Shown: piece after piece, positions 1 to 9,661 of the stretch
How the letters are laid out: each line of letters opens with the position of its first letter
How positions within the stretch are numbered: position 1 is the first letter of the stretch
Virus record (IMG/VR): IMGVR_UViG_3300024320_000003
Span: 62,001 to 126,000 of that record
DNA length: 64,000 nucleotides
Strand: one strand, 5' to 3'
DNA from: a virus
The notes under the pieces: model-generated
What the model saw: the letters and a program-made list of their open reading frames with translations, nothing else
Databases searched by the model: none
Told to the model about the DNA's origin: nothing
Made by a program: the position numbers and the translations under genes

Positions 1-154
1 ATTTAGAGGTGGCTGGTTAGATCAAAATGGAAACATGGTGGATGATTCAGTAAAGACTGGAGAAAAAGCAGCTCTTTCAATTTACTTTGATGAACCAGCT
101 GTGAAAAATAGCATATTCGCTAAAGTTCAGGCTAAAAATAGAAAAGCTATATAA
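1..154 (+). CDS. 3' end of a tail/baseplate gene (partial)
   Basis: An open frame runs from the window edge (first full codon at base 2) to a TAA at 152-154 and encodes about 50 residues, starting FRGGWLDQNG and ending AKNRKAI. The stop overlaps the next start by one base (TAATG), so the two genes are translationally coupled. Its place directly ahead of baseplate-type genes suggests a baseplate or tail component, but the fragment is too short to assign to a family. Confidence 0.6.
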   Translation, partial: FRGGWLDQNGNMVDDSVKTGEKAALSIYFDEPAVKNSIFAKVQAKNRKAI

Positions 155-423
155 TGAGTATTTTTAGTAACCTTTTTAAAAGTAGAAAAAAGAGATTATA
201 TTCTATCAGGGAAAATGCATTTGACGATAGAAAAAATTTAGGTAATGATTATAGAAGTAATATTTTGAAAAACTCAATTTCTTCTCATATTTGGAGAAAT
301 AATCAAATGAACGACTTTGTTAATCTTATTCAAGATACAATCGCCGATTGGGTAGATTCTGTAAACTATTTAAAAATTTACAAATCTTACACCATGAAAA
401 AAGATGATAAAAAAATTAGATAA
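154..423 (+). CDS. Small basic structural-region protein, unknown
   Basis: This 89-aa protein is rich in Lys, Arg and Asn, with no signal peptide and no recognisable motif. Its start overlaps the stop of the upstream gene by one base, and the following gene begins two bases after its stop. That tight coupling inside the baseplate cluster suggests a small baseplate or wedge-assembly component. The function is not recognised. Confidence 0.55.
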   Translation: MSIFSNLFKSRKKRLYSIRENAFDDRKNLGNDYRSNILKNSISSHIWRNNQMNDFVNLIQDTIADWVDSVNYLKIYKSYTMKKDDKKIR

Positions 424-425
424 TA

Positions 426-3215
426 ATGCCATATCAAAATCTTAGATTCTTTGATAATAGTTCTAACGAATTAAATTTAACGTATGATTCTACTTTAGAA
501 TATTCTACGGGTACTATATTTCTACCTGAAATATCGACAGGCCTATATGAAACGATAAATTTATATGTTCTAGAAGAAGTAAGGGATGAATTAGATAATC
601 AAAGATTTGTACATCCTATATCAGTCGATGCTAATACTAATACTTTAAGATTTGAATTTGTTTCAGGCTATGGAGATAGTAATGATATTTTTCTTTATAG
701 TGGAACAATGAAGAACGGAGACTACGAAGTAGTTGTAGATTCTTCTCAGGTTTCTAAAATGAGAGACAACAGTCACTACACTTCAATTGACTCTGATGGT
801 TTTAAAATAGTTCCTTTAAACGCAGCGGCATTGAATGTACAAGCATGCATCGCCAATATAGCATTAAGTTCAGATAAAGAAGGTTTTCATATTAGAACAT
901 TAAATGTATATGCGACCGAAGATGGTAATGAAGTAAAGGTTGCAGAAATTAAAGTTTATGGTGAAGTAGTTGCTGAAGATGAAAGACTAAAAAGTCTTTT
1001 AACTAACATGGCATTAAATCTAGACGAAATGGATTATTTGATATTTAGAGATTCTGATATTAAAGACCTTGGTGTAGATTATAAACTATTAAATAGAAAA
1101 AGAAAAGAACTTTTATTACAGGCTTCTACTATTAAACCCTTTATAGGAACATATAAAGCCCTATTAGGTGTTATTGATTTCTTTGGATATAGTAATGTAA
1201 GTCTTAGAGAGTATTGGTTAAACATAAACGAACAATCTGAAGGATTTGGAAAAATGATGGTGGTTCCTGTTGCTAATCAAACTGAAGTAGGTTTCTTAGC
1301 AAAAAAGAGTAGAAATAAGAACCTTCCTAATTCTAATCAAAAGAAAACTTCTAGATTTTCATTAGCATACCGATTAAACGTTCCTACTGGAAAATTAAAT
1401 GAATTTGATTTACCAGAAGTAGAGGAAATTACAGATTTTTCGCCGGATGAAATCTTAATAAAATTATATGCTTTAAAGCGTAAACTACAGAAAGAATATT
1501 TACCGCTTAACGCAAAGATCGTAGATATCACAGCAGAGGGTGATTACTTTGACGGAGTAAATCAGAGAGTTTGGAATAATCAACACCAAATACACGCACA
1601 GTATGCTGGACAAGACGTACATTATGATATATTTCCAGATGCTAAATCAATTTATATAGAAGATCTTAGGAAAGTAGATTATAGACTAGAAGGTCGTAAT
1701 CAAAAGATAGAAGTTTTTAATAAAACAGAAAGAAATGAATTAGAAGATTCTATTAGATCTTTCTATACAGATTGGCACGATGAAGATATGTCTTCACATA
1801 ATACCATTGCAGGAATTCCAATAGGAGCTCCTATTATTTTAACTGGAACTTCACTTAAAGATACATGGGATGATGCAGACTTTACTTTCATAGATGCAAA
1901 CGATACTGACGATGATGCTAATATTTTACATTCTCCACCCGGACAACCTCCATATACCACTTTACAAGATCCTTATTTAACATGGGATGATTGGTGGAAA
2001 AGAAGTGTATATGAAATTGAATGGATAATTAAAGGTCCTAGAGGCTACTTTAAAACTATCAGAGGATCTATTGACAATTGGTATACACTACCAATAATAC
2101 TTCCATACATCGGTGAGTACACTATTGATGTTGCTTTTTGGGATTTATATAACATAAGAAGTATTAGTCACAATGAAAAGATAACAGTTAAATCTAAGAA
2201 TGTTGAAGTATATGGAATGTATCAGAAACTCACGCCTGAATTAGATTGGGCTAATTATAAATATCAATGGGATGAAGCAGGTTCTTCATGGGAATGGGGT
2301 AGAGAAAACCTAAACACTGTTGAAGAAAGTATTGCTACATATTATCTAACTCTCGATAGAGCTAATTATTTACACGAAGATGAAGATGGTAAAGAATTCT
2401 CAATGGTAAGAAGATTTGCAGATTCTACAACTCCAACTGGATTTAATGAAACGACAGGGCCTTATCAATGGAAATCATTAAGAAAACATGTATGGAATGA
2501 TGGTCCCGAAATATGCTGGGATCAAACTAGGGTTGGACCAGATTTAAATTCTTCTTTTAAATTAGAATTAAACGGCGCTAATAATGGAACTATTTCTGTT
2601 TCACAATTAGATCCTTTTACAGATTTAGAAATAATAGAAGAATATACACCTGTTGCAACATATCCTACGTCTAATACTGATTTTGCGGCTTGGGAAAGCT
2701 TAAAGGATGAATTGAATAATTTGAATCCTAACCAATGGCCTATTTTTACTAAATTCAATTGGAATCCGATATATAAAGATACTGATGGAAATATAGTAAA
2801 TAATTTTGATGGAGCAGATGTATGTAATTATATGCTCGTAGTTTCTAAACAACCCAATCAAGTATATGATTTTTACAATGCTACGACTAGCACTGGAATC
2901 ATAGATCCAGATAGTTTTGTTAAATACCAAGCATACAATCCTAGCTTCAATGATTCTTATATAATAGACGATCACGGTACTATTAATCTATTAAATCACA
3001 TGACATTTTCATATGACCTGACTAAAATGCCGGGCATAATAAAACAGAAATGGAGATTGATAAATAATAGTGTAAAAAAAGAAGATATATATTATGATAA
3101 TCAGTGGCTGACATACTTATTTGACACTAAGGGAGAGTACAGTATTGAGCTTGAATTAACTGATTTGAACGGAAATAAAAACATAACAAGAAAAAACATC
3201 TTAACAATTAAATAA
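426..3215 (+). CDS. Large baseplate/tail structural protein with Ig/PKD-like modules
   Basis: 929 aa. The N-terminal half (about 1-230) is beta-rich. A helical stretch at about 190-280 (key string DEMDYLIFRDSDIK, followed by a TYKALLGVIDFFGYSN segment) looks like an oligomerisation or wedge-contact region. Residues about 522-598 and 868-929 resemble Ig/PKD-like beta modules: GEYTIDVAFWDLYN and KGEYSIELELTDLNGN carry the G-Y-x-(I/V)-x-(L/V) edge-strand pattern typical of such repeats. It lies two bases after the previous gene and one base before the next. Position and size fit a baseplate wedge or tail-fibre-attachment protein (T4 gp6/gp7/gp10 region), but I cannot name the T4 equivalent. Confidence 0.6.
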   Translation: MPYQNLRFFDNSSNELNLTYDSTLEYSTGTIFLPEISTGLYETINLYVLEEVRDELDNQRFVHPISVDANTNTLRFEFVSGYGDSNDIFLYSGTMKNGDYEVVVDSSQVSKMRDNSHYTSIDSDGFKIVPLNAAALNVQACIANIALSSDKEGFHIRTLNVYATEDGNEVKVAEIKVYGEVVAEDERLKSLLTNMALNLDEMDYLIFRDSDIKDLGVDYKLLNRKRKELLLQASTIKPFIGTYKALLGVIDFFGYSNVSLREYWLNINEQSEGFGKMMVVPVANQTEVGFLAKKSRNKNLPNSNQKKTSRFSLAYRLNVPTGKLNEFDLPEVEEITDFSPDEILIKLYALKRKLQKEYLPLNAKIVDITAEGDYFDGVNQRVWNNQHQIHAQYAGQDVHYDIFPDAKSIYIEDLRKVDYRLEGRNQKIEVFNKTERNELEDSIRSFYTDWHDEDMSSHNTIAGIPIGAPIILTGTSLKDTWDDADFTFIDANDTDDDANILHSPPGQPPYTTLQDPYLTWDDWWKRSVYEIEWIIKGPRGYFKTIRGSIDNWYTLPIILPYIGEYTIDVAFWDLYNIRSISHNEKITVKSKNVEVYGMYQKLTPELDWANYKYQWDEAGSSWEWGRENLNTVEESIATYYLTLDRANYLHEDEDGKEFSMVRRFADSTTPTGFNETTGPYQWKSLRKHVWNDGPEICWDQTRVGPDLNSSFKLELNGANNGTISVSQLDPFTDLEIIEEYTPVATYPTSNTDFAAWESLKDELNNLNPNQWPIFTKFNWNPIYKDTDGNIVNNFDGADVCNYMLVVSKQPNQVYDFYNATTSTGIIDPDSFVKYQAYNPSFNDSYIIDDHGTINLLNHMTFSYDLTKMPGIIKQKWRLINNSVKKEDIYYDNQWLTYLFDTKGEYSIELELTDLNGNKNITRKNILTIK

Positions 3216-3216
3216 A

Positions 3217-3777
3217 ATGGCAAGTATTACAACAATTTTAGGAACGCATTCTCTTTCTTCTTCGAGACTTACTATCAATAATAATTTTGATAACGTAAAT
3301 GAAGAATTAGGATTAATCGCAAATGTTCTAGACACGACAAGTTCTACGTTATCTTTAACTGGAGCTATTACGGCAGGCACACTGTCCTTAAACACAGGTA
3401 CTTTAAATACTTTTAACGTAACTGCATCTTCATTAGAGGCAGGCGTTGAAGCTACGTTTAAAGAAAATGTAATTTTAGAAAAAGCACTCCAGTTTACAGT
3501 GGCTCCTACTGCTACTTTTCCAGCAGGAACAGTTACTCCTACACTAGGAGCTTATATTTACACTGGTTCAGCTGATGTAGAATTAGGACCTTCAGCAGAT
3601 GGACAAATTTTAACTATTATTGCATCGACTGCATTTCAAATGCAAGGTACAGGTTTAGACAATATAAATGGCGCTGATACCTCAATAGATGTTTTACAGA
3701 ACGGTAGTATCAGTTTTATAGGAAGTACGGACGGCACTTGGTGGATTACAGGTTCACATAAAGCCACAATTTCATAA
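3217..3777 (+). CDS. Fibre-like structural protein with NNNFD N-terminal motif
   Basis: 186 aa, Ser/Thr/Gly/Ala-rich and almost free of Cys, with the low-complexity beta composition of a trimeric phage fibre. Residues 18-31 (RLTINNNFDNVNEE) resemble the N-terminal D-K-(I/V)-N-(F/Y)-N-F motifs of the two collagen-like fibre proteins at 14494 and 18041, which suggests a shared docking peptide. The C-terminus (about 125-186) looks like a small beta-sandwich. It starts one base after the upstream stop. Likely a minor tail fibre or baseplate-decoration protein; exact role unknown. Confidence 0.5.
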   Translation: MASITTILGTHSLSSSRLTINNNFDNVNEELGLIANVLDTTSSTLSLTGAITAGTLSLNTGTLNTFNVTASSLEAGVEATFKENVILEKALQFTVAPTATFPAGTVTPTLGAYIYTGSADVELGPSADGQILTIIASTAFQMQGTGLDNINGADTSIDVLQNGSISFIGSTDGTWWITGSHKATIS

Positions 3778-3801
3778 TATAAAAATAAAACAGTTAATTA
3801 G

Positions 3802-5787
3802 ATGGCTACACCATTAATAAGGATTCCACAAGAACAAGGAGGTACGATGTATGCATTTGCTAATGCAGCAAGGGATTTGACACGCGCTTATTATAATCCG
3901 GATATTAACTTTGAATTTTCTAAATTTGCATTACTAGACTTGCCAGTATATGCTGATTTTATTCAAAGTGATCCGACTGATCTATCAGAGGGTCCTAATT
4001 ATATCAAGTATGATAGACTATTTGAAGGAGGTGGCGGTTCTAATGCTAGTTCTTATAATGATTCGTTACATGATGGTAATGGTAACGTACATTTTGCACA
4101 AACTTTTCAAAGTTATGCTCTTAATTTAGAGAACATGCTTCTTAACCCAGAGGTTAATGATGATTTTGATGATGTTTTATTTCAAAGTGATGCTGAAAAA
4201 ATATTCTTTAAATACTTATATCACATCAATGCGATAAGAGTAAGAACTGCAACTTCACAAGAAGTTTCAACAGGATATTCTAGAATGATAGAGCTAGATG
4301 ATTCTACTCAAGCCGGTTCTGAATATAGTCAAGTTATAAAATACATTGGAAATATTGATGTAACTAACGATAAAAATTATAAAGGGCAACAGTACAACGA
4401 AATATTTGTTAACGTTCCTTCTTCTGTAGGATATACTCCTGAAGTTTTATTAGAAACATCTAAGTTTAATACTAATAATATTAAGTTTGTACCTGGTGCT
4501 GAAATTGAAGGAAGAACAAATGATGATACTCACCCAGATCCTTTTTTAAATGTAGAATCTTATGCTGATCAAGCTGACGGAACTTATAATACTGACGAAA
4601 ATGAAGTTCCAACATTTGGAATTGATTTTAATTCAAGCGCCTACTCTAAAATAATAAATGATCCTAAATTAGATTCAATATTAGATTATTCTAAAAGAGG
4701 TGGAGATTTTAGATTCAATGCTATCCTAGTGTATTATGACATATATTCAAAGTCTAACATTGGAAATAAAGCAACAAACCTATACGGTATAATATTATTA
4801 GATAACTGGAAAGAAGATACTTCAAATGATGGATGGTATATTCCAGAATTAACTAAGTATAAGCCGAATGAAGTTACCGGTCTTAATGGTAATGCATTTG
4901 CACTTAAATTAAATCTTAAATTTAATTCAGCGCTAGATAATGTTGGGATAGAAAAGAATGTTAATGATTATTCTACTTTCTCAATGGACATTTTCTTAGA
5001 CACAACAAGTGCCTTAGAAAACGCGGTTCAATTATTAAGAGATGCTAATACTAGATACAATGATATTTCTAAGAAAGTTGAAATGTTAGAAAGTTTCTTT
5101 TTAAGTTCTGAAAACTTACAAGGAATATCTAAGAGACTAGACCATATAGAACAGGATGTTGAAAATGCTACTATTAATTTTCAAGATGAAAGAAGTCTTT
5201 TAGATCTAATAACAAATACCAACTCTAGATTAAATCAGGTTATTTCTGGTGTAATTCCAACAGAGATACAATATAATACAGATGTTTTAGAGTCAGGTAA
5301 CCCAGGAGTGTCTATTGATAAATCAAACAATGGTAAAGTTAAAATCAGTTGTGTTAATTATGGCTATTCTTTAGGACAAGCTTATGTATATGATACTGTA
5401 ACTTCTACTAATGAAAGAGAATTATCTGCTGATTCTATGTTTTTACCAGATGAAGCTGGAACAAAGGCGGTATGGCAAAGACTTAAAGAATTTGACAACT
5501 TAGTTATGGTCTATACAGATCAGGCACAGGACTTTGATTCTAATCTAAATATATACTTAGATGATACAATAACAAGTTGGAAAAAAGGCCAAGTAGTTAG
5601 AGTAACTTTTAAAAATAAAATAAAAAACTTATCAACACATTACATAACACTGTGGACTGATAAGAGTAATGGATGGTCGCAAAAACTTTCTATTTCTTTA
5701 TCGGACTTATTATCTAATAAACCATATATCGAAATAGTATGTGTAGATCCAGTAAATAAAACGTTTGAATACGATATCTTAAGATAA
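3802..5787 (+). CDS. Baseplate/tail structural protein, 661 aa
   Basis: 661 aa. The N-terminus (MATPLIRIPQEQGGTMYAFA) is followed by a mixed alpha/beta region. A clear helical, coiled-coil-like stretch at about 400-490 (LENAVQLLRDANTRYNDIS through KRLDHIEQDVENA) leads to a C-terminal beta domain. A heptad stalk between globular ends is typical of elongated baseplate or fibre parts. It is followed one base later by the next giant structural gene. No specific T4 homologue is recognised. Confidence 0.55.
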   Translation: MATPLIRIPQEQGGTMYAFANAARDLTRAYYNPDINFEFSKFALLDLPVYADFIQSDPTDLSEGPNYIKYDRLFEGGGGSNASSYNDSLHDGNGNVHFAQTFQSYALNLENMLLNPEVNDDFDDVLFQSDAEKIFFKYLYHINAIRVRTATSQEVSTGYSRMIELDDSTQAGSEYSQVIKYIGNIDVTNDKNYKGQQYNEIFVNVPSSVGYTPEVLLETSKFNTNNIKFVPGAEIEGRTNDDTHPDPFLNVESYADQADGTYNTDENEVPTFGIDFNSSAYSKIINDPKLDSILDYSKRGGDFRFNAILVYYDIYSKSNIGNKATNLYGIILLDNWKEDTSNDGWYIPELTKYKPNEVTGLNGNAFALKLNLKFNSALDNVGIEKNVNDYSTFSMDIFLDTTSALENAVQLLRDANTRYNDISKKVEMLESFFLSSENLQGISKRLDHIEQDVENATINFQDERSLLDLITNTNSRLNQVISGVIPTEIQYNTDVLESGNPGVSIDKSNNGKVKISCVNYGYSLGQAYVYDTVTSTNERELSADSMFLPDEAGTKAVWQRLKEFDNLVMVYTDQAQDFDSNLNIYLDDTITSWKKGQVVRVTFKNKIKNLSTHYITLWTDKSNGWSQKLSISLSDLLSNKPYIEIVCVDPVNKTFEYDILR

Positions 5788-5788
5788 T

Positions 5789-8700
5789 ATGAGCGCTAGC
5801 AATTCTATATCACATTTACTCGAACAGTTTCTAGAATTAAACACTAATTCACTAGAAACTTTCGAACGTATCAATGAGGCTATTTCAACCGATAAAGAAA
5901 CGGTTACAATAGATTTATTCGATAATCGCACAGGAGAAATGACTGCAATTCAAATTCCAGCATTTGGATTTTTGAAAAGAGAAATTGAAAGAATTGATAA
6001 GAACATAACTGCGATTAGTGGTTTAGATACTTCCAGTGCAAATGTAAAACTTAAAGATGGTTCTTATAGAAGAATACATACTTCTAAATTAAAAGGTCCT
6101 TCTTTACCTATAAAGTCGTTAGCAACTCCAAAAGAATTTAATACACAACTAAACGATTTCTTTGAAGATTTCTTAAATCCTTTATTAACTATTAGTTTAG
6201 ATGTTAAAGGACAAATTCCAGTAGATACTGAAAGAGTTTATACTGAAAGAGTTATATTTGATCATGAAGACTTGTCTTCCACTGAATCCTTTGATGAAAT
6301 TTTTAAAGGTCAGAATGATGTCAATTATTCTAAATTTATTTCTAAAATAAAAGAAGATGGTTTAAAATATAGAATAGATGCAGAGACGGTAGATATGCCA
6401 GTAAGATCTATTCAGTATAATGGCCAGTTAGACGTATTAAAAGTAGAAAATGTTCAGAAAACATCTCTAATAGACGGGACTAGTCAAACTAAAACCGTAA
6501 AAGTATATACTCTAAATAAATTAACATATTCGGACTCTAATAAAGACATGAAAGATACTGAAACTCTAAAAATTGGAGATTCATTGGTAGTAAACACGTC
6601 TGAATATAACACAAGATATAGAGTAACCTCTATTGATTCTTCAACAACACAAGTTGAATTGTCACTTTTAGAAGGTTATTCACCGATTAAAATAGGAGCG
6701 AATGCTCTCGCTATTTATAAAGATATTGATGCTTCTGTTTCTATAGAAGTTAAAGTTGGATTTAATGAAAGACAAGTAGTTTTTGTTAAACCAATAGATC
6801 CTATCTCTAAACTACCAGCTACTGATTTCTCACCAGGTGTTGCATTCTTTTCGAATGAACTTACTATTCAAAATGAAGATGGTATAGTTACTACACTTGC
6901 TAAATACTATAAAGAAGAAGTTGCTGATTTTGGTCAATTTATTAAAGCACTTAAGGTTGATTACATTCCACCTGCATCAGAAGGTCTTATCCCAGATGCA
7001 CCAATCGTAGAAGTAGATAACTTTAAAGTAACACAAATTAATAAACACCTTACTCAAAACGCTAGCGTTGAACAAGTAAAAAAGATCAAATCTGATAAAG
7101 TTAAAGCTAAAGAAGTTATTAAAAAGCTTGACACTACAATTAGAAAGAAAAGAAAATTAATTGCTACTAAAAAGTTCTCATCTAAAATAGAAAGAAATAG
7201 AGAGAAAAATGAATTAGCTTCTATCATTAGAGAAAAGGCTGCTGAAACTAAAGTATTCTCTTCAAGCGTTGGACAGATTAAAGCGATTGCTGAATCAAAT
7301 GAATTACCTAAAGTTAATCCTAAATATAGGGTAAGAGGCTTTTGGTCTATTCCGGAGCCAAAGAAAGTTGGTGATGAAATTTCACAAGAAGTAGTTCAGT
7401 TTATTGCTAGATATAGATACGTTTCCTCAACGGGTAAAACATCTGTAATAGAGCAAATCAAATTTAATAAAAAAACTGCTGCATTTTCAAACTGGGTCGA
7501 AGTTAAAGGTCCTATTAGAAAAAGAGAAAAGCAAGCAGATGGTGGATATAGATGGATTCTAGAATCTGAAGAAGATTCACAGGCTATTAATTTTAACTCA
7601 ATAGATTTATCTATTCAGCCTGGTGAAAAAATAGAAATGATGATTAAATCTGTTTCTGAAGCAGGTTTCCCACAAACCCCAGTAGAGTCAGAATGGTCAG
7701 ATATTATTACTATTCCTTTTCCTGAAGGAGAAATATCTACAGACGGAGCAAATAGCCTAGTAAACCAAAATGATTTAGATAATGTTAAGGTTGAAATAAA
7801 TGATGATTTAGAATCACAAGGATTATTTACACACCTTGATAGTGGATTTACGGCAGGAGATACTTATTATGCCCATGCCGCAGAATCACTAGCATCTGGT
7901 TTTTTAACAGGAGAACAGAATCCTATTAGCGTATATGATAAATTATTGGAATTACAGAATCAATTAGAAAGACTACAAGCTAAGGTTGAAGGTGCCGTTG
8001 GAGAATTACAAATTAAAATTATTGACGAAGAAGGTGAAGTAACGCTAGTTAAAAATAATTCAACTGCTAAAATATTCGCAGGATATTATGTAGATGAAAA
8101 ACCAGATGATGAAACTAAAGGATATATTGTTACTAAAAATTATAGAGTAGAACTTCATAATACTAAGGCATCTGATCTAGAATTATGTGCAAGAATTAAT
8201 GGAAATCTTAAACAACCTGCTTATGTTTCTTCATCACAACAAGAATATGGCCTAGGTATTATTAATTTAGAAACTGGTAATAAACAACCAACTGGAACTA
8301 CAACACCTGATGTTAAAATAGCAAATGATACATATTATATGACAGAGGCTCAGTATGATTTAGTCCCTGTTGTTTATCAAAATCTTACAGGTGATGGAAA
8401 TTCATACAATCATTTTTCTGTTGCGCCAGACCAATCATCTCAATTAAATGGACAGTTTATTTATTCTAGATTTAGAAATATAGCTAATAACGCTGATCTT
8501 TATTCGATTATAGATCCTGATACTGACTTGTCTAGGGATTCAAACTTAACAGGAGTAAGTAGCGCAGAATATGGATTAACATTTGCAACAGTCACGAATT
8601 CTGGAATTGGATCAATTTCTGATAGAACTCATTTAAGAGATTTTACAGACTTTAAAATACAACCACATCAAGATTTACCTAGTAATTTAAACGGAGCTGG

Positions 8701-9604
8701 TGATTTTATATGGAATGGAACATGGAATAATAATGGACAGGGTGTGCAGAATGAAGATGAAAACGGATTCCAATCTGATCCGAACGTTCCTGAAGCTATT
8801 CTTCCGAACTCAGCTGATACAGTTTCTGTTTCTCAAATAACGGCTGCTAAGTATGATTCAGGTCTTTTTCTTCATAAATCACACCCGCTACTTCAGTCTG
8901 ACATAGGTTTAAATACAAAGGATATAGTTTCAACGGGAATTGTATCGATGCCGAAATATGCTATTAAAAGATCTAACGATAAGAATGGAAAAATTCAAAC
9001 AGCATATCAACCGCTGACAATTACATTTAGAAGTGACGGTGAATCTGGACCAATAGATGAACAAGGTAATGTAATTGGTAAAAAGTCTTTAAAAAACTCA
9101 TTTACGGAAGATGATCAATTTTTATTAGGTGGTCTTTCATGTGGTTCTTTCTTATACCTTTCACCTATAAACCAAACTAGTCTATCGGTAGATGGACCTA
9201 ACAAGTATGGTAAAAAATTAATTGAAGGTGGAAGTCAAAATGCAGTGTCAGTTGATATGGTATTCCAATATAGAATGACAGATTATTTTGGAGAGAGTGA
9301 AACCGGTAAAGGTAGAGTTGCTGGAATATATGGAAATGCATTTACCAATTTAACATATTCAAAGAAAATAGGGCTAGACATCATAGATTCTTATAAAACT
9401 GAATTTAGCTTCGATGTAGAAGTTTACGCTAAATATAGAGCAGTTGGAACAAATAAAAATAGTATCAACAAAGTGATGCTGAGTAATTATAGAAACTCCC
9501 TTGGTTCCGGAAACTGGTGGTGGAATAGAAGAAGATTCTTCAGTGGATATAATGATTTTAGTTCATCTAGATTATACGATTTCGATGCTCGTCCATATAG
9601 GTAA
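5789..9604 (+). CDS. Giant baseplate/tail structural protein, 1271 aa
   Basis: 1271 aa. The N-terminal 100 residues are helical (LEQFLELNTNSLETFERINE, then FLKREIERIDKNITAIS). A long basic helical segment lies at about 430-500 (KKLDTTIRKKRKLIATKK). A fibronectin-III-like module spans about 510-650 (string EAGFPQTPVESEWSDIITIP), and the C-terminal third is beta-rich and ends in an Arg/Trp/Phe-rich tail (NWWWNRRRFFSGYNDF). This is the build of a multidomain virion protein in the baseplate periphery or fibre network. It starts one base after its neighbour; a late-promoter-like box follows in the gap downstream. Confidence 0.6.
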   Translation: MSASNSISHLLEQFLELNTNSLETFERINEAISTDKETVTIDLFDNRTGEMTAIQIPAFGFLKREIERIDKNITAISGLDTSSANVKLKDGSYRRIHTSKLKGPSLPIKSLATPKEFNTQLNDFFEDFLNPLLTISLDVKGQIPVDTERVYTERVIFDHEDLSSTESFDEIFKGQNDVNYSKFISKIKEDGLKYRIDAETVDMPVRSIQYNGQLDVLKVENVQKTSLIDGTSQTKTVKVYTLNKLTYSDSNKDMKDTETLKIGDSLVVNTSEYNTRYRVTSIDSSTTQVELSLLEGYSPIKIGANALAIYKDIDASVSIEVKVGFNERQVVFVKPIDPISKLPATDFSPGVAFFSNELTIQNEDGIVTTLAKYYKEEVADFGQFIKALKVDYIPPASEGLIPDAPIVEVDNFKVTQINKHLTQNASVEQVKKIKSDKVKAKEVIKKLDTTIRKKRKLIATKKFSSKIERNREKNELASIIREKAAETKVFSSSVGQIKAIAESNELPKVNPKYRVRGFWSIPEPKKVGDEISQEVVQFIARYRYVSSTGKTSVIEQIKFNKKTAAFSNWVEVKGPIRKREKQADGGYRWILESEEDSQAINFNSIDLSIQPGEKIEMMIKSVSEAGFPQTPVESEWSDIITIPFPEGEISTDGANSLVNQNDLDNVKVEINDDLESQGLFTHLDSGFTAGDTYYAHAAESLASGFLTGEQNPISVYDKLLELQNQLERLQAKVEGAVGELQIKIIDEEGEVTLVKNNSTAKIFAGYYVDEKPDDETKGYIVTKNYRVELHNTKASDLELCARINGNLKQPAYVSSSQQEYGLGIINLETGNKQPTGTTTPDVKIANDTYYMTEAQYDLVPVVYQNLTGDGNSYNHFSVAPDQSSQLNGQFIYSRFRNIANNADLYSIIDPDTDLSRDSNLTGVSSAEYGLTFATVTNSGIGSISDRTHLRDFTDFKIQPHQDLPSNLNGAGDFIWNGTWNNNGQGVQNEDENGFQSDPNVPEAILPNSADTVSVSQITAAKYDSGLFLHKSHPLLQSDIGLNTKDIVSTGIVSMPKYAIKRSNDKNGKIQTAYQPLTITFRSDGESGPIDEQGNVIGKKSLKNSFTEDDQFLLGGLSCGSFLYLSPINQTSLSVDGPNKYGKKLIEGGSQNAVSVDMVFQYRMTDYFGESETGKGRVAGIYGNAFTNLTYSKKIGLDIIDSYKTEFSFDVEVYAKYRAVGTNKNSINKVMLSNYRNSLGSGNWWWNRRRFFSGYNDFSSSRLYDFDARPYR

Positions 9605-9625
9605 TATCTCGCTGTAACTAAGCAA

Positions 9626-9633
9626 GATATATA
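9626..9633 (+). promoter_or_regulatory. Candidate late promoter box GATATATA
   Basis: GATATATA lies in the 57-bp gap ahead of the 1609-aa structural gene, 36 bp upstream of its ATG. The same octamer recurs at comparable distance before other structural and internal-protein-like genes. A small CTCTA/TAGAG hairpin follows at 9634-9650. Confidence 0.5.
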
Positions 9634-9661
9634 CTCTAACAAAAATAGAGTCTATTTATAA

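Noticed and set aside
3084-3091. GATATATA inside the 929-aa structural gene as a late promoter
   Set aside because: It is within coding sequence, with no gene start at 31-42 bp downstream; most likely chance in AT-rich DNA.
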